A stretch of 64,000 nt of DNA from Pithys albifrons albifrons (lineage: Eukaryota; Chordata; Aves; Passeriformes; Thamnophilidae): positions 38,354,054 to 38,418,053 of the forward strand of contig NC_092460.1 in the NCBI RefSeq assembly GCF_047495875.1, written 5' to 3'. Of this stretch, positions 51,401 through 64,000 are shown one piece after another. The translations under genes and the position numbers were made by a program. Numbering within the stretch: the first letter of the stretch is position 1; each line of letters begins with the position of its first letter. Under the pieces are notes generated by a model. It saw nothing but the letters and a program-made list of their open reading frames with translations, ran no database searches and had not been told where the DNA came from.

Positions 51401-54400
51401 CATCTATGCTACATATGCAGAGCCAAGGCCTTCTAATGCAGCAAGCTGAATACATATTAGTTATTCAAACTCAGGAACGTGTGAATAAAAGGAATTTCAT
51501 ACAATTAGTCCCTGTTGTCCTCCCAAGTTTATGCTCTCTGTAAGGTTCTCATTCCAGTGTTGCTACATTACACACTGAGAACCATCTTTTTACCTCCCAC
51601 AATGCCTTTAGTAATGTAAAAAACATGAGACAAACAGGCATGGATGTCTAAAAAGAGAGTATCTGTACAAGTCACTGTTCTATAATTTAGTCAAGAGGCT
51701 CAATTATTATAGCAAAACAAAATCAAATCAAGCACAATGAAAATCAAGTCAAGCACTATTTCACTCCCAGTATTATAAAATGTGTCTGTTTTCTGCCAAA
51801 CTAATGTAACAGAACACAGTTATGATTTTATGAAGAAATTTTTCACACAATTTTAACTGACTATTACTCTGGCTAGCAAGTAAAAAGATTTTACAGAAAA
51901 AAAATTACATTTATTCTTGACTAATGAAAGCCTCTGCACACCTCTACTTTTGTACCATTATTTGTTCAACAAATAATAGAAGCTTGAAACCAGAGTGCAA
52001 ATGTACCTGAGGAGGTCTGTGCAAAGGATTGATTCTAGTTTATGAGAAGCAGCACGAAAACTCATCCTATACAGGGAAAACTTAGTTCCGAGAACACACT
52101 TAAAGAGAAGCTAAGTTACTGGCAATGCACATGTCCTGTTTTAATCAAGAAAGAGCAGAGATAACTGAATTCCCTTCAAAGAAGAACCTTGTTTCAGGAG
52201 TTCCTTTCATATATGTTACAGCTTTGAATAGTGAAAGCACAGAAAAACAGCACCATGGGAGCTTAGGAAGGTCCTTGCTGAATCCCCACATCCCCATCAG
52301 AAACCCCATGACCCCATCATTAAAACAACACTCTTTCCTAGCTTGTCCAATTATTAATTTTGGGGTTTTTTAATCAGCTGCTAGAGCATTTCATAAGGAC
52401 ATGACATCAAAAGCTGCCAGCCTTCCCAGAGCCAACTCAGAGTAGGTCAGTCTTGGCTCAGCAGCAGACCACATAGCACAGCAAAAAGAAACAAGGCCTT
52501 GAACTCACACCCATCTTCCCTCTCATCTTCCATATACACACCCTAAACGCAGATTTTCTTTGACTGGTGAGGAACTCACTGGTAGCCAACATAATTTCCA
52601 CTGGAGATCATGAGAGCTGCTGACAGGCCCTATCCATAAGCAAACCAAGAACTGCTTAGATTAAAACTATGCAAACCTAGAAGTTAAGATGCCAAACTTT
52701 ACCTTTAATGTGTATTTCTGACTTCCTTCAGGTGTTACAGGAAGTTACAGAGTAACTATGATATAGATTTGCTATGTGGAACTAATAAGCTAATACCAAT
52801 CTAAATATCAACTCTGGTGGAGTAGAGAACTGGTGATACAAACTGCCCTGCAGCCACAACTATCTTCAGAGAGTAGAAATACTGCAATAGCACAGGGCAT
52901 GTCAGCCTCCTACCTTGCTCCTGTGCTAGTTTGACCTCAATTAGCTCTGGTATCAGGGTGGGGATACTGTTATACTAGAGATAAAACCCTGAGGAAAAGG
53001 TTCTCCAAGCAACAACTACAAAGCAGCCTCAAGTTAAAATATTCACTTTACCTTCACGCAAATGACTCCTGATCTTCAGTTAATTACTAGCTTTAGTCCG
53101 GGACAACCCCTTAATGCACATCACCAGGCCACCCATCACCTATGGCTTTTGATTTGTGCAGAAAGTAGAGGCTGCATATGTAATTGACAGTCCTAATGAA
53201 TGATGTGTTACCCTTTGTTTATGAGGGGGATACCAAATAAAACAGATAAATATTACTGATACTGATATGTAGATACTGATACTTAAAATATTCTACAGAA
53301 ATCCCATGTCACAACACTAGTTCTGAAGGCAATCCCTAAGGAATTGCAGGGAAAGTGAATGTACCATTTTAACACATTAGGGACATGCTTACTTTTCTAT
53401 TACCCAAAAAACCAGCTTCTGAATGATTCTCAAATAATCATGGATACAGCATTACATAACCAAGCACAAAATACTATAAGACTGCAAAAAGCATTTAGTC
53501 ATTATCATAACAAATTCATAGGGGCAGATTCACTGGAGTCACAGGCCAAAACCATGTTTCCTTCTAGGGGTGAAAAAATGTAGAAAAGAAAAAGGAAGGG
53601 ATGTGTCAATCCTTCCACACCTCATCCTTTGACAGTAACTACTCTATGCAATCTGGCTATTAAGGTCTGTCAGCGCTTGAAGAATACCCATGATGATTTC
53701 CTGAGTGTTCTTACAGGAAAGGAAAAAGAAAAGAAAAAAAGTCCTAGAAAATTCAACAGACATACTGGGAAGTGAAAGCTATTACTTGGCCTCCTTTTTT
53801 GAGAGGAAAAAACAGTTGTGCGTATTGTGTTATCTTAGAAAAACTGTATTTTGAAAACAGCAAAAATTGCTGAGTAGGCATGAGGATTAAGGCACCAAAC
53901 TTTGAAAAGACAGGTGACTGAGCAAAGCCCTCCACCTGCACACATCTCTTACTGCAGAGCTCACTTGCAGATCAATGCAAGTAAGAGAAATCAATGGCTA
54001 ATTTGTCAATTTGGTATTTCTTACAAGGGTCTAGAAGTGAGCCTAAATTTAGCCTTTGAGGGCTTTGTAAGGCCTACATGAATCACTAAGCTGACAGGCA
54101 GAAGAGTGACTGACCCATCTCACCATTCAGTTTCTAGTAATTCCATATGACTCCGCTCACCCTAGGAGCGTACAGCAGCACAGGACTCCCAGGGCAGAGT
54201 CATCTGCCTAGGAAGGTGCACAGGCACATGGCAGATACAACCATAACTCCTTCCACGCGCTGTGGGCTGGCACCAACCTCAGAGGAGCTGTGGCTGGCTT
54301 GGGAGACAGAGCCCTAGCAAAATCCATTTAACGCATTCCTGCACAGCTTCTGCTGGTACTGTTCCTATGGGCAGTTGAAGCAATTCCAGCTAATAGCAAA

Positions 54401-55554
54401 TATCCTTGCCAAAGTAGCTGCCTTTGCTCAAAGAAGAGCATGCATTTTACAGAAACAAAGGTAATTGGGCTCACTATCTTCTACTTTCTTCTTCTTTCTG
54501 GTGTGATTTTGTTCCATTATATCTACTTGGATAGCTAACAAAAGCAGAGCTACTGGAGCTGGGATGTACTTATGCATCTTCATGCAACAAGCTGTATTTT
54601 AAAATGCTCAGCTTGGTTTTCTGGACCTTTCCACATGCATTAAACCACTAAGCATTTTGAAGCTACCACCTCTAACAAAGGAACTGACACTTCTGCTGCT
54701 TTTACTTATTTGCTCATTTTAAAAGGGATTTTTCAATTGTGTATTAAGACTTACTGTAACAAGCATAATGACCAATATTTATTACACCTCAGATGTTTTG
54801 CATAGATTCCATCCTCAAAATATTAATAAGCATACTCAGTAAACACAGGATGTACTCGTGAATATCACCGTTCTTTGTATCTTTTCTCATTAAAACTGAA
54901 AGCTAAAAATACACCTCCCTGTTGCATACTTGCTCTACACTCAAGCAGAAACTCCTAGACAACCAACATAAACAACTGTGATGAATGTTTCAATCTCCAA
55001 TGGGCAGTGGGATGAACACCATAAAAAGAAAATAAGACTTACTATTTTTCCACCTCCACTCAAAACACAAGAGTTTAAACCAACTCCTGTTTAGTCAGTT
55101 GTGAGTTCATAAACTCTGCATCTACCAAACCACACACTGCCAGGAATAGCATAAATCTCAAAGCAAGGATTACAAAATCATTTGGGTTATTTTTCTTTTA
55201 AGAACCCCAACATATATCCCTTACAAAGAATAATTCAATATGCTTTTAGTTTTCAAAAGCAGCATAGATCTATTTATTCTGATACACCAAATGTTTGAAG
55301 AAAAAAATTTAGTCATAGGTCAGACACTACACCTCGCTGACTACACCCTTTATTTAAAGGAAAACCAAAACGATCGATTTTCTATTCCAATCAGCTGAAA
55401 CGACGATAAAAGAAAGTAAATTTTCCTGACTTCTCTAAAAAAAAAAAACCAACCAAAAACCAAACAAAACCAACCAGTTCTCATCTGACAAATGGTTTCT
55501 GGACGCTGAAAAATCCCAGCATTGGTCAAATCTGGCAACAGCCACATGCCATAC

Positions 55555-56560
55555 ACCTGGCTCGGCACCGCCGGAGCGCGCTCCACTCCGCATCCCGCCG
55601 CTTCCCCGGGCAGGGGGACACAGCGCTGGGACTGGCGTCCTGTCACAGGCCGCGTCCCGGCGCCAGCGCCGAGCCGGGAGCTGAGGCGAACGCGATGCCA
55701 GGTTAACAATTTGCAATTTGCCTCACTCCTGGACGCCGCGGCAGCCCTCCATTTTGTCAACTGCCTCAATTTAAACGTTTCCCAAGTCCAAGGCAGAACT
55801 TCAGTATTTGTTCAGGAGCCCGCCGGGGCTTTAAACCATCCCCGATCATTTTAAGCAGCGGAGAGCCTGATCGGAGGCAGCGCTCCTGGCTAAGTTTAGC
55901 AAGGCAGCCGCACACGCCGCGGCTCATGAGGAGCCCCCCGGCCGCTCGGCGGGGCAGCCGCGGGCTCCCACCCATCCTTCTTCCAGCGGCGGCTGCCTCC
56001 GGCCCGGGCACGAAAGGCGTCCGGTTTCCTCCTCTCACGAGGAGAGGCAGGTGGATGTCGGGAGGTGGGAAAGGAAAAGCCAGGGAGGCAGGAGCGGCCG
56101 CGGGCAGCAGGGGGCCGGCAGCAGGTAGGGACGCGCGGGGCGGCCGCCGGTGCCGTACCCCCTCCCGCTCAGCCGCGTTCTTACCACCTGCGGAGGCGGC
56201 CGGAGCCTGCCCGGGCCGGAGCAGCGACCTGTCCACTGCGGGCACTCTCCTCCGGAGGTGAGGGGGCGGTGGGGAAGGGCATGCGGGAGGGCGGGCTCCC
56301 ACCGCCCGCCTCTCCTTCACCTCCCTCCCTCCCATCCCGCTCCTCCTCCTCCTCCCCGGCCCGGCCCGGCCCCCCCGCGCCCCTCGCCCCCCCCCCGGCT
56401 TGGCTCCCACGGCGCGGCCCCGGGCCAGGGGTCCGTGCGCTCCTCCCGGCACTTACTGTGTCAGCCCCTGCCTGTCTGCCTGTGCCCCGGCAAGGAGAAG
56501 AGTAATTACAATCAGCCTCGCCGCTGCTGCCCGAAACTTCCAGCCGCTGGGAAAGCTCCT
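55555..56560 (-). promoter_or_regulatory. DUSP16: CpG island, proximal lobe: likely DUSP16 promoter/5' exon region
   Basis: The sequence changes abruptly from AT-rich intron to dense CpG with many GC boxes (for example around 55.6-55.7 kb and 56.05-56.45 kb). A strong splice donor GTAAGT lies on the minus strand at 56456-56451, so a noncoding first exon could end at 56457. Weaker alternatives include GTAAGA at about 56187. The location upstream of the DUSP16 start codon in the right orientation makes it the best promoter candidate. Long open frames here, such as 56452-55766 minus, are low-complexity (Gly/Pro/Arg/Ala) products of GC richness and are not reported as genes. Confidence 0.75.
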
Positions 56561-57060
56561 CTTTTTCCTTCTTCAGTAAGAAAAATAAAAAACAACCAAA
56601 AAACCCCAAACCAAATCCCAGCTATTTGAAAAAAAAAAAAAGAACAGGAAAAATATATTCGGGTTTTTTTTTACAGTGGGAAGCGTGAGGGTGGGAGGGG
56701 AGAGGACCAGAAAAAAGGAAACATTTGGAGCTTTGGAGCTCTTTTATCCTCTCCTTCGCACTCCCCCCCCCCCCCGCCCCAAGATAGCTTGAAATTAAAA
56801 AGGGACAGTGATGAGGGGACGCACACTGAAAAGCCAGGGAGGAGGGGAAGAGTTTGGGGGCTGAGGGGTTTTGTGTGTGTGTTTGGTCTTTTTGTTTGTT
56901 TGTTTTTAAAGCCTTCAGTTCCTGGAATGACCCAAACGACGACAAACCCCGGGGAAGAGGAGGCACAAGGCGAAGAACGAACAAGAGAAAGAGTTCTGCT
57001 GGTCAGTAAACTTCAAGCTGCTAGGATGAGGTCATTGGTGTAAAAATAAAGCGATGGCGT
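56457..57060 (-). promoter_or_regulatory. DUSP16: Candidate DUSP16 noncoding first exon and core promoter zone
   Basis: This lies between the two CpG-dense lobes and upstream (minus strand) of the GTAAGT donor. It contains a 13-base C run at 56763-56775, a TTTG-rich run near 56.87-56.91 kb and TGACGCC, a CRE-like half site, on the minus strand near 57057-57063. No TATA box stands out, which suits a dispersed CpG-island start. The transcription start cannot be placed from sequence alone. Confidence 0.45.
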
Positions 57061-57159
57061 CATTTGAGACCAATCCCAGTGAATGAACTCAGACGGCGGA
57101 TGAAGGTGGGGGGAGAGGGTGAAGGAGAAAGAGGAGGAGCGGGAAGAAAAGGATTCCTG

Positions 57160-57530
57160 GGGGAACACAGAGGCAGCGGTGGCCGCGCAGCCCCGCGGCG
57201 GGACGGATTGCGGCGGCGCGGCCCCGCTGTCAACGGGGGGAACGCGCTGCCCCGGGGAGGAGCGGGGGCCCCGCAGCGATTCAACGGAGCCACCTCCGCG
57301 GCGATTCCCCGCCCTTCGCCGGGACGAGGAGGCGGCTTCGCCGTCCGGCCGTCGCTCCTTTGCCGGCCCCTCTTCTCAGGGGCCGCCCCGCGCCACCGGC
57401 CTCTTCCATGCCCGGCCGCGGGGCACCGCCGGGCATGTGGCGCCGTGGCGAGCGCGGTCCGGCCGCACTGCCTTCCGTGCCACTGGCTGGGGGGGGACAA
57501 GCGCCTCGGGTGGCTCCATAAATATCGGCC
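57160..57530. promoter_or_regulatory. CpG island, distal lobe
   Basis: A second CpG-dense block (GCGGCGGGACGGATTGCGGC and similar) lies beyond the AT/purine-rich gap. It could be part of the same promoter or the start of a divergent transcript on the plus strand. ATAAATA at about 57520-57526 and TGACGC at 57549-57554 are the only element-like motifs nearby. No coding exon is apparent. Confidence 0.6.
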
Positions 57531-57618
57531 TGGCCTTCTGTTACGTTGTGACGCTGTGTGGTGCGATGTTGAACCATCTCGGTGATAAGGCGTCAGATCC
57601 TCCAGTGGTACTGTTAGG

Positions 57619-57690
57619 GAATCATGCAATCACGGAGCATTTTAGGAAGGGCAGGGATCTTAAACGTCATCCCGTTCCAACCCCTTTCAC
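57619..57690 (-). mobile_element. Old CR1 3'-end remnant, reverse orientation
   Basis: GGAATCATGCAATCACGGAG is followed by CATTTTAGGAAGGGCAGGGA and then CATCCCGTTCCAACCCC. This fits the reverse-complement CR1 3' end (tail, then the GGTTGGAA-GACCT-AAGATCAT-AGTCCAACC block) with many changes. Confidence 0.6.
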
Positions 57691-57699
57691 ATGATATGG

Positions 57700-60600
57700 A
57701 CGGAACACCTTGCAGGCCGCGTGGAACACTGAGAGCCCTTCACCCTTTAAATAACCTTATGAAATAAAAAACTTTAAAAATCTGAAACCAATAACTTGAG
57801 AATAAAGTCTGCACAAATGCAAAGAAGTTTTTGGCTTAACATGTATCTGTTACAGCTGGAACCAATCTGAACTAGCAAGGTATATCCTTCAGGGGTTGGA
57901 TGGGTCCTATCTGTCTTACGCATCCCTCTTCCAGTTACACCAGAATATTTTGCAGTGCTCTTTGTTGCATAGAGGCATCATCACTACAAGGAGCCTGCCA
58001 GCACTGCTGGGTACACAGGAAAATTCAAACTCCAGTCAGTCACCTCTGATGGCTTTTGAATCCCTGTGCCAGAAACCCTTGGAAGACAGCATGAGAAAGA
58101 GAATTAACTGCATTGGTTCCTGTGTTCTTGGCGGCTGTCTCTTCAAAGAAAGTGCCTTCAGAAAGGCACATGGCTGTCACTCACAGTACAACGTGTGATT
58201 GGTATTTCAGGAAGCAGGCAACTCAGAACAAAAATATGGTGGTGGGCTCTGTCCTGGCAAAATTGACCAAGAACCACCTTGGTGAAGGGCTTAGTGTTAA
58301 GGAGTTGTGAGCTGTTCCTCATGAGGAGGCCTTGTTGGCACTCATACTGAATAGTCAAGTCTTGTGCAGTGGAGTGCAGAGTATGTAGGAGAGAGAGAAG
58401 CCCAAGCTCCATAAGGCAGTGACAAAAGATCAAAAACAGTGAAGATATTATGGTAAAGCAATTAATGTCAGTTTGTTCCCATTTTGCATGTGTCTGTCTT
58501 CTGGTAACTGAAGAGCAGTTTTGCTCTTTTGTCTCAATTAACGAGTGGCCCCGAAGATGCCTTTCACAAACCCCCAAAGTGCCCACAGTATTCAAACTCT
58601 GCACAATTAGCTGGTGGTTAAGAGAGCTAGAACTGACCCGTTTTGACAAAGGGGATCAGAGAGCGTGCCAGAGAAACTGGAGGTGACAGCCAGTGCCTCA
58701 GCTTATTCAAACCAGGAAAGTGCAGGAACAAATAGTTCCAGCATGGTTATTCTCACAAAGAGAAATGGGAAGTGCTGGAGAGACGTACATGGTAAGAAGG
58801 AAAGATATTTCAATTCTCTCTTCCCTTTTGTCATCTCAACTCGGTAACACCTTATGTAACTGGTTTATTTTTTAAATTGTGGGGCTGTATAAGTTTCCTG
58901 ACTGTAAAATTGTAAGAATAAGAAGTACTTGTGATCTTTTTGAAATATTTTTCTTTTTAGCTGAAAAAAAAGATTTGTACAGAGAAGTCTGTACTGAAAT
59001 AGCAAGTTAAAGCTTTTTCAATATAGAGTTGGGATATTTCTTTTTCCTGATGTAATAAAAGGTGTAACTAAACCAGTGATATCACAATTCCTGCATGTTG
59101 AAATTCTTACTAAGAATAACTTTTTCCTTTCAGCTGAGCTTGAGATTAGAGTCGGATCTGGAAGAACATTGCTGAGTGAAACTGGACAGGTTTGTTGCTA
59201 ACCTGAAGACAAACAGAAGGAGTCAGGAAGACTCAAACATGGCACCATCAGACCTTGCTTCATAGAGAGCAGGACCCATGTTCTTTACCTCCTGTTCGCA
59301 ATGGACAAAGTGTGAGCTGACATGCCTCATGTAAGAGTGGTAATTCATTTGCATGTCAGAGCCTAACTCCAGCTTAACTTTTTTTTCCCCACTTGAAAGC
59401 CTTTCATTCCTCCCTGCCTCATGCACAGCAGGCTCCTGGAAATTATCTGAACTGCAGGTGCAACCTGGGGTGGGGAGAATCAGGCCTTAGTTTGACAAAC
59501 ACCTGAACCATCTCGGAGAGGGAGTACTCAGGTTTGCTGGTATCCCTGGCTGCTGACCTTCCCTTCAGGTTTTCAAAGGTCCATCCATTCTATGAAATAT
59601 ATTTTGCTACATTACTGGTGATGGATTTTTTGGCCTCAGCTCACTGCTCCTTTTTGACAAAATAGTACCAAAGGAGTTAAAGTCAGCATTCCTTTCTTGT
59701 GCCTCCTTATCAAGCTTATGAGATAAAAAGACCAGAAGTGTTTATATGGGGTAAAACAAGGGCAAAAGACATGGTGGTGGCTATTCAGCTGGCTGTGCAA
59801 CAGCCCTCAAACTTTGACACTCTCCCATGTCTTACCAGTTCATGTTCCACTTTCTGGCAGGAGTGGCTTCGAGTGTGTCACCCCTCAGTGCCCCTATTTC
59901 TGGGGGCCAGGGAAGGAGGATAGGTGGGTACTTTCAAGAGCTGGAGGTCATGTACCTTGTTTACAAAGGTTTCTATTTCTTTATTCATAAAGGTTAGCAT
60001 AGCTTTTTGTCCTTTTTCCAGCTAATGGATTTTGTGGCACTTCATTTGGTTAATCAGTTAACAGTGATTAAACAGGGGAAACATAAATGACAGCCTGAGT
60101 AACGTCATCATGTTTTCTGCACAGTGGAAAGGAGTGGTTTGCCAGAGAAACCTCTTGCGAAATAAGTGGGAATTGAACTTTAAGCACAGAACTTACTATC
60201 CTTCAAAATCCCCTTGTGGGTGCTCACTTCCTTCACAGGCTGAAGTGGAATTGCTGAAGAGGTTACCATTCCCAGACAGCTCCTGGTTGCCATCATGGCT
60301 GTCTTCTGCCAAAGAAGACCTATCTACCTGCAAGCTGCTCACTCAATCTCTCCCAACTTTTTTTTTGGCCAAAGTCAACCAGAGTAGCTTAAGCAGTTTA
60401 AATAGTAGAAATCAGCTGCATTGGTCGTTTTGGCTGTACTGGATTAGGGGAAACCCAAGCTGGGAAGTGTCCTTTTCATGGACACGTTCAGGGGTAGTGG
60501 GTAGCTTTGCCTAATCTGCTTTCAGAGCAGACTGCTGTAACAGACATAACTGCTACCAACAGTTTTTCAGGGTATTTAAAAGTCGAAGTGTTGCTGAGAT

Positions 60601-63600
60601 ACCCACTTTGAAACAGTCATAACTTTTTTAGATGCCACTAGCTTTGTTGGCATAGAGAGCAGGGTACAACAATAAGAGCAGCACCAGTTTGTAAGAGCAG
60701 CAGCGGGAACATGAGGATTTGGAAACCAGTAGGAATAGAAGATGTAGGACTGAGGGTAGGGGGAAAGAGCAGAAGAGAGAGAAAAGTTTGTAGTTGGAGA
60801 TCAGTAGATCACAGAGCTCAGTCTAGAGAGCAGGAATTAGAGTAGCATGAGAAATGCAGGCATCAGAGATGTAAGGTGCCAAGCAGCAATGCTCAGGGGA
60901 AAACAACAAGTTGAGAAAACCAGTATCTCCCTATTCTTCTGTTTCTTCCCTTCCATGTGTGCATCAGACTTTGGCAAGCTCTATCCCTCTTGAAAATGGT
61001 TAAATGAGAATAGCCTCAGTAGTTTGTCGCTGCAGGTAGTTTTCATACTTCTACTTCCATGTAGCTTCTCTAGGACTGCCAGATTCATAGCACATCAAAT
61101 GAGTTGGGATTAGTATGCACGGTCTAGGTTCAATGCAGATATGTGGCTTTGAGTTGAGAGGAAGACAAGAGGAAGCTATTGCTTCTTGTTCTCTGTAAGA
61201 CAGCAGTGGAAGAGAAAAGGAGAATTACAGGAACCAGAGCAGCAGAAAGTACAGAAAAAAAAAAAGAAAGGAGAGCATCAGCTGTCCACTTCCCTGTATC
61301 TTCTTACTTTCATAAACCTATATTCATTACTCAATAGGAATTTACATATTTCCTATCTCTGTAGTTTCTAAGTACCCTTTATTTTTGCAAGTCTTTTTTG
61401 GGACAGAGTATCATGAATCCAAGTTTTATGGATATAAGCCTGACTTACTGACATAAAGTAACTCATCCAAGATAGTATAGCAGGACGGTTGCAGATCAGA
61501 GAACTGAACCAAGTTCTCTTAAATTCCAGTTCTAACCACTAACTCATTCTTTTCCCTCGTCTCTTCCATCTCACAAAAGAAATACTTTTTTTTTTTACTT
61601 ACATAAGCAGTCATTTATTAAGCACTTGCACAGAAGTTTGTTGGCTTATTTTTCAAACAGATGCACACATACAAAGGTTATAAGTGAGATATATAACAGA
61701 AGACAGTGAGAAAAGATGAAGGAAGAAGTAATAACAATTTCTGGTTCCATGGATGGCCTTTTTGAGTCTTTAGGGGTTTTGATAAATTCTAATCATCTTA
61801 AACAGAGAAAAGTGACTTTTCAATGGTCAGACCACTTCTGATTGAAACAGCATGATTAAGTTTTGAGGAGACATTTGAAATTGGAGATCATAATAAATAT
61901 TATTTACAGAAAAGGAGCATAATAACATGTTGTCATCAAGAAACGGAATAATGAAATACTGTTCACAAGAAACAACAAGTTCAGACAAATCTATGGCAAC
62001 TGAAAAACGTAACTACTAACATTGCTCAGTTTTCTGTATGTCTAAAGACATTTAAATAAAACCAACAAAAAAGCTGATACATTAAAAAAATCCCAAACAC
62101 ATTCCAGAAATTAAGATAGTTGTCACAATAAACACCCACCTCACTTACTTTTAGCTCTTACTCACTGTTAGTCACTTGTCTGTAGGCTGATACACTTCTA
62201 TTGAAATCAACTAGTAATGGGCTGTAAGCACAGATGGTGTAAATCACCATTGCTCAACTAACACTTCAGTTGCTGTGGTAATTTACAATATCTGGAGAGC
62301 AGCTTTGTATGTTTAAGTTTCTTTGTGGCCAATGATGAATAAGAAGTAAAATGTATTTGTGTTTATTATAAAGGCAACATAAAATGTATGAGGTCTTTGA
62401 CTGTTCATATCTTTCTTTTTAACTATTTGACTACTTTAAATGATGTGGGATAGTCATTACCAGCCCTACATACCTTTTAGATTTTCTGTTTTTCTAATAA
62501 TGAAATATTTTCTTAAGAGTACCAAGGATACAAGAAAAAAAGGGCAGCATTCATAAAATATTTTAGAGTTGTGATATGTGAAATGTCATCTGGGGTCAAT
62601 ATAAACCATTAAGTAAAAAGTTACTATATTGACAGCATGCTGAAGTAAGTTCACAATCAGGAAAATAGTTTAAAAGTATGAATGTAGAAAGAGAATGTAT
62701 AACCTGTAGTAATGAAGACTAGTTTATTTATATTTGCTTATTTGAAAATATTTTTCTTTTCAAGATATGTACACAGGAGAGGAGATTTTCTGGCAGTTTT
62801 AGTTTTCACCATTTCTCCTAATCAATTTTGTTGTTTCTGCCTCCCCTTAACAGCTCCTGACACCTACAGGTAACCTAAACGTTATGGATTTGATAGGTTA
62901 CTTTGTATTTAATTTCTAAGGTGCAGTTTGGGTGTTGCAGTAATATGCAAGTGAAACTACATTGTTAGTCAAACAGATTGTGAAAGAGATAGATTTTTAT
63001 TCCATAGAATCATTAAAATGTACTTTATAGATAAAAAGAGCCTAATTTTAAAAAAGGAAAAGACAGACAAACCCATAATGGATGCGAAAAATAAACTTAA
63101 TTTCTAAAATGGGAAAGAAAACCAAGTTAATTACTATTAGTTGATGCTGTGGGAAAAAAGGGCATAGCAGCACAATGAACTGCATTTATAAACTTTCATT
63201 CATATAAACTTTTAAGTGGATAACACCCAGAACATAAATATTTTGGCCTTACAGTAAAAACACTCTTAGGAAAAAAGACTTAACTCTGAACAGTATCTTA
63301 TTTTGTTGAATGCACTAGTCAGAGAGCAGAGTTTGTTGAGAAGGACAGGTGAAAGTGTCAGGTTACAGGGAAAAGATGCATGTGAAAATCTCAGTGTGTC
63401 TTTTTTTCTTTTCTTTTTTTTTTTTTATGCAAGGTGGAGGTGAGGTGAAGGACTGCTGGTTTATTTTTATATTGCTTTCTTGACTACCCTTTTGATGCTC
63501 AGGAACAAGCTGGCTTCTGTGTATTAGATATGGTTACACCTCTTTTAGCTCTACAAAGGGGTTGAAAGTCTTGCAAGAACATTTCTGCTTCAAAACAGTT

Positions 63601-64000
63601 TGCCACTTGTTCTCCTTATAGCTGGAGAAGAATCATTAACATATTAAAAACATTTAAAACCCTAGTTTATGTTTGGCCTGCAAAAAGAAGAGAAGGTCAA
63701 TGAGGGTAAAGCACAGGGCTGCAAATACAATGTTTTATTTTCCTTGTGAAGGTCTGCCTCAGAATTGTTGTGGATTACTTGAAGCCGCGTATCCCTACTT
63801 CAGATGTAAATTTAGCTTGTGGACTCTCCAGTCATTAAAAGTTGTTTCAAGCCATTGATCAAATGATGATGGCTTCCAGGTAAACTTATGTTGAAGAGTG
63901 TGCCTCTTCATGACCATTTAAAATCTAAATGGGATATTATGAAATCAAATGGGGCAGAAGGTTTTTTAAGAAGTGGAGTTTCAAGTAGAGGACATGACTT
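57700..64000. other. Upstream flank without a supportable gene
   Basis: Beyond the CpG island the DNA returns to AT-rich sequence. Several open frames of 60-163 codons occur (for example 58649-58158 minus and 60110-60514 plus), but none shows a domain, a signal of conservation or exon-like flanks. A T-rich tract lies at about 63395-63427. In other vertebrates CREBL2 lies upstream of DUSP16 on the other strand; none of its coding sequence is seen here. Confidence 0.6.

Larger units (their letters stand above)
22255..56456 (-). other. DUSP16: Probable long first intron of DUSP16
   Basis: About 34 kb separates the first coding exon from the CpG-rich promoter. Long 5' introns are typical of DUSP16 in vertebrates. 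Apart from the CR1 fragments, simple repeats and the hairpin listed separately, the sequence is AT-rich and I see no convincing coding exon, tRNA or rRNA on either strand. Short open frames (up to about 140 codons) have no recognisable domains. An additional untranslated exon could be hidden here. That both ends are joined by splicing is inferred. Confidence 0.6.

Noticed and set aside
55766..56452. 228-codon open frame on the minus strand in the CpG island
   Set aside because: Composition is Gly/Pro/Arg/Ala-rich low complexity expected in any GC-rich DNA, no domain is seen, and overlapping frames on both strands are equally open. It lies in the likely 5' UTR/intron of DUSP16.
57060..57694. 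Overlapping open frames of 170-190 codons on both strands
   Set aside because: They are a GC-rich island effect with no recognisable protein; the right end runs into a CR1 remnant.
58158..58649. 163-codon minus-strand frame upstream of DUSP16
   Set aside because: No recognisable domain, no exon-like flanks, and the composition is ordinary for noncoding AT-rich sequence; conservation could not be tested.
60110..60514. 134-codon plus-strand frame
   Set aside because: No domain or signal; it is a likely chance frame.
1..64000. CRISPR arrays, bacterial operons, rRNA or tRNA genes
   Set aside because: No regularly spaced direct repeats, no ribosome-binding-site gene clusters and no tRNA B-box type sequence were seen. 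The window is vertebrate intronic/intergenic DNA.

Overview
The window is AT-rich vertebrate genomic DNA, most likely from a bird. Evidence for a bird is the set of CR1 LINE fragments ending in the characteristic ATTCTATGATTCT-type 3' tail, and an endogenous retrovirus (ERV) with alpharetrovirus-like traits. A passerine is plausible but not proven. I recognise one host gene: DUSP16 (MKP-7, a JNK/p38 dual-specificity phosphatase), on the minus strand. Three of its coding exons lie at 22212-21979, 20856-20718 and 1309-1146. Their splice sites and codon phases fit together and give the first 179 residues: the rhodanese/CH2 domain with its MAPK-docking motif, and the start of the phosphatase domain. 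The remaining exons, including the catalytic cysteine, lie beyond base 1. A two-lobed CpG island at 55.5-57.5 kb, about 34 kb upstream of the start codon, is the likely promoter and 5' UTR exon, with a strong minus-strand splice donor at 56451-56456.

Layout: 1-1145 is intron with a possible LTR tail at the extreme left; 1146-1309 is the third coding exon; 1310-20717 is a large intron holding a complete but pol-less ERV (1520-6092), a CR1 tail and a probable solo LTR; 20718-22212 holds the first two coding exons and a short intron; 22.3-56.4 kb is the long first intron with CR1 fragments, simple repeats and a striking 75-bp near-perfect hairpin (33564-33638); 55.5-57.5 kb is the CpG-rich promoter region; 57.7-64 kb is upstream flank with no gene I can support.

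The most notable object is the ERV. It has two 220-bp LTRs, a 6-bp target-site duplication, a decayed tRNA-Trp-like primer site and a polypurine tract. Its gag is broken and proline-rich, and there is no trace of protease, reverse transcriptase or integrase, yet the 449-codon env frame is uninterrupted. It sits antisense to DUSP16. The env has alpharetrovirus-like motifs but lacks an obvious furin site and the third cysteine of the CX6CC motif.
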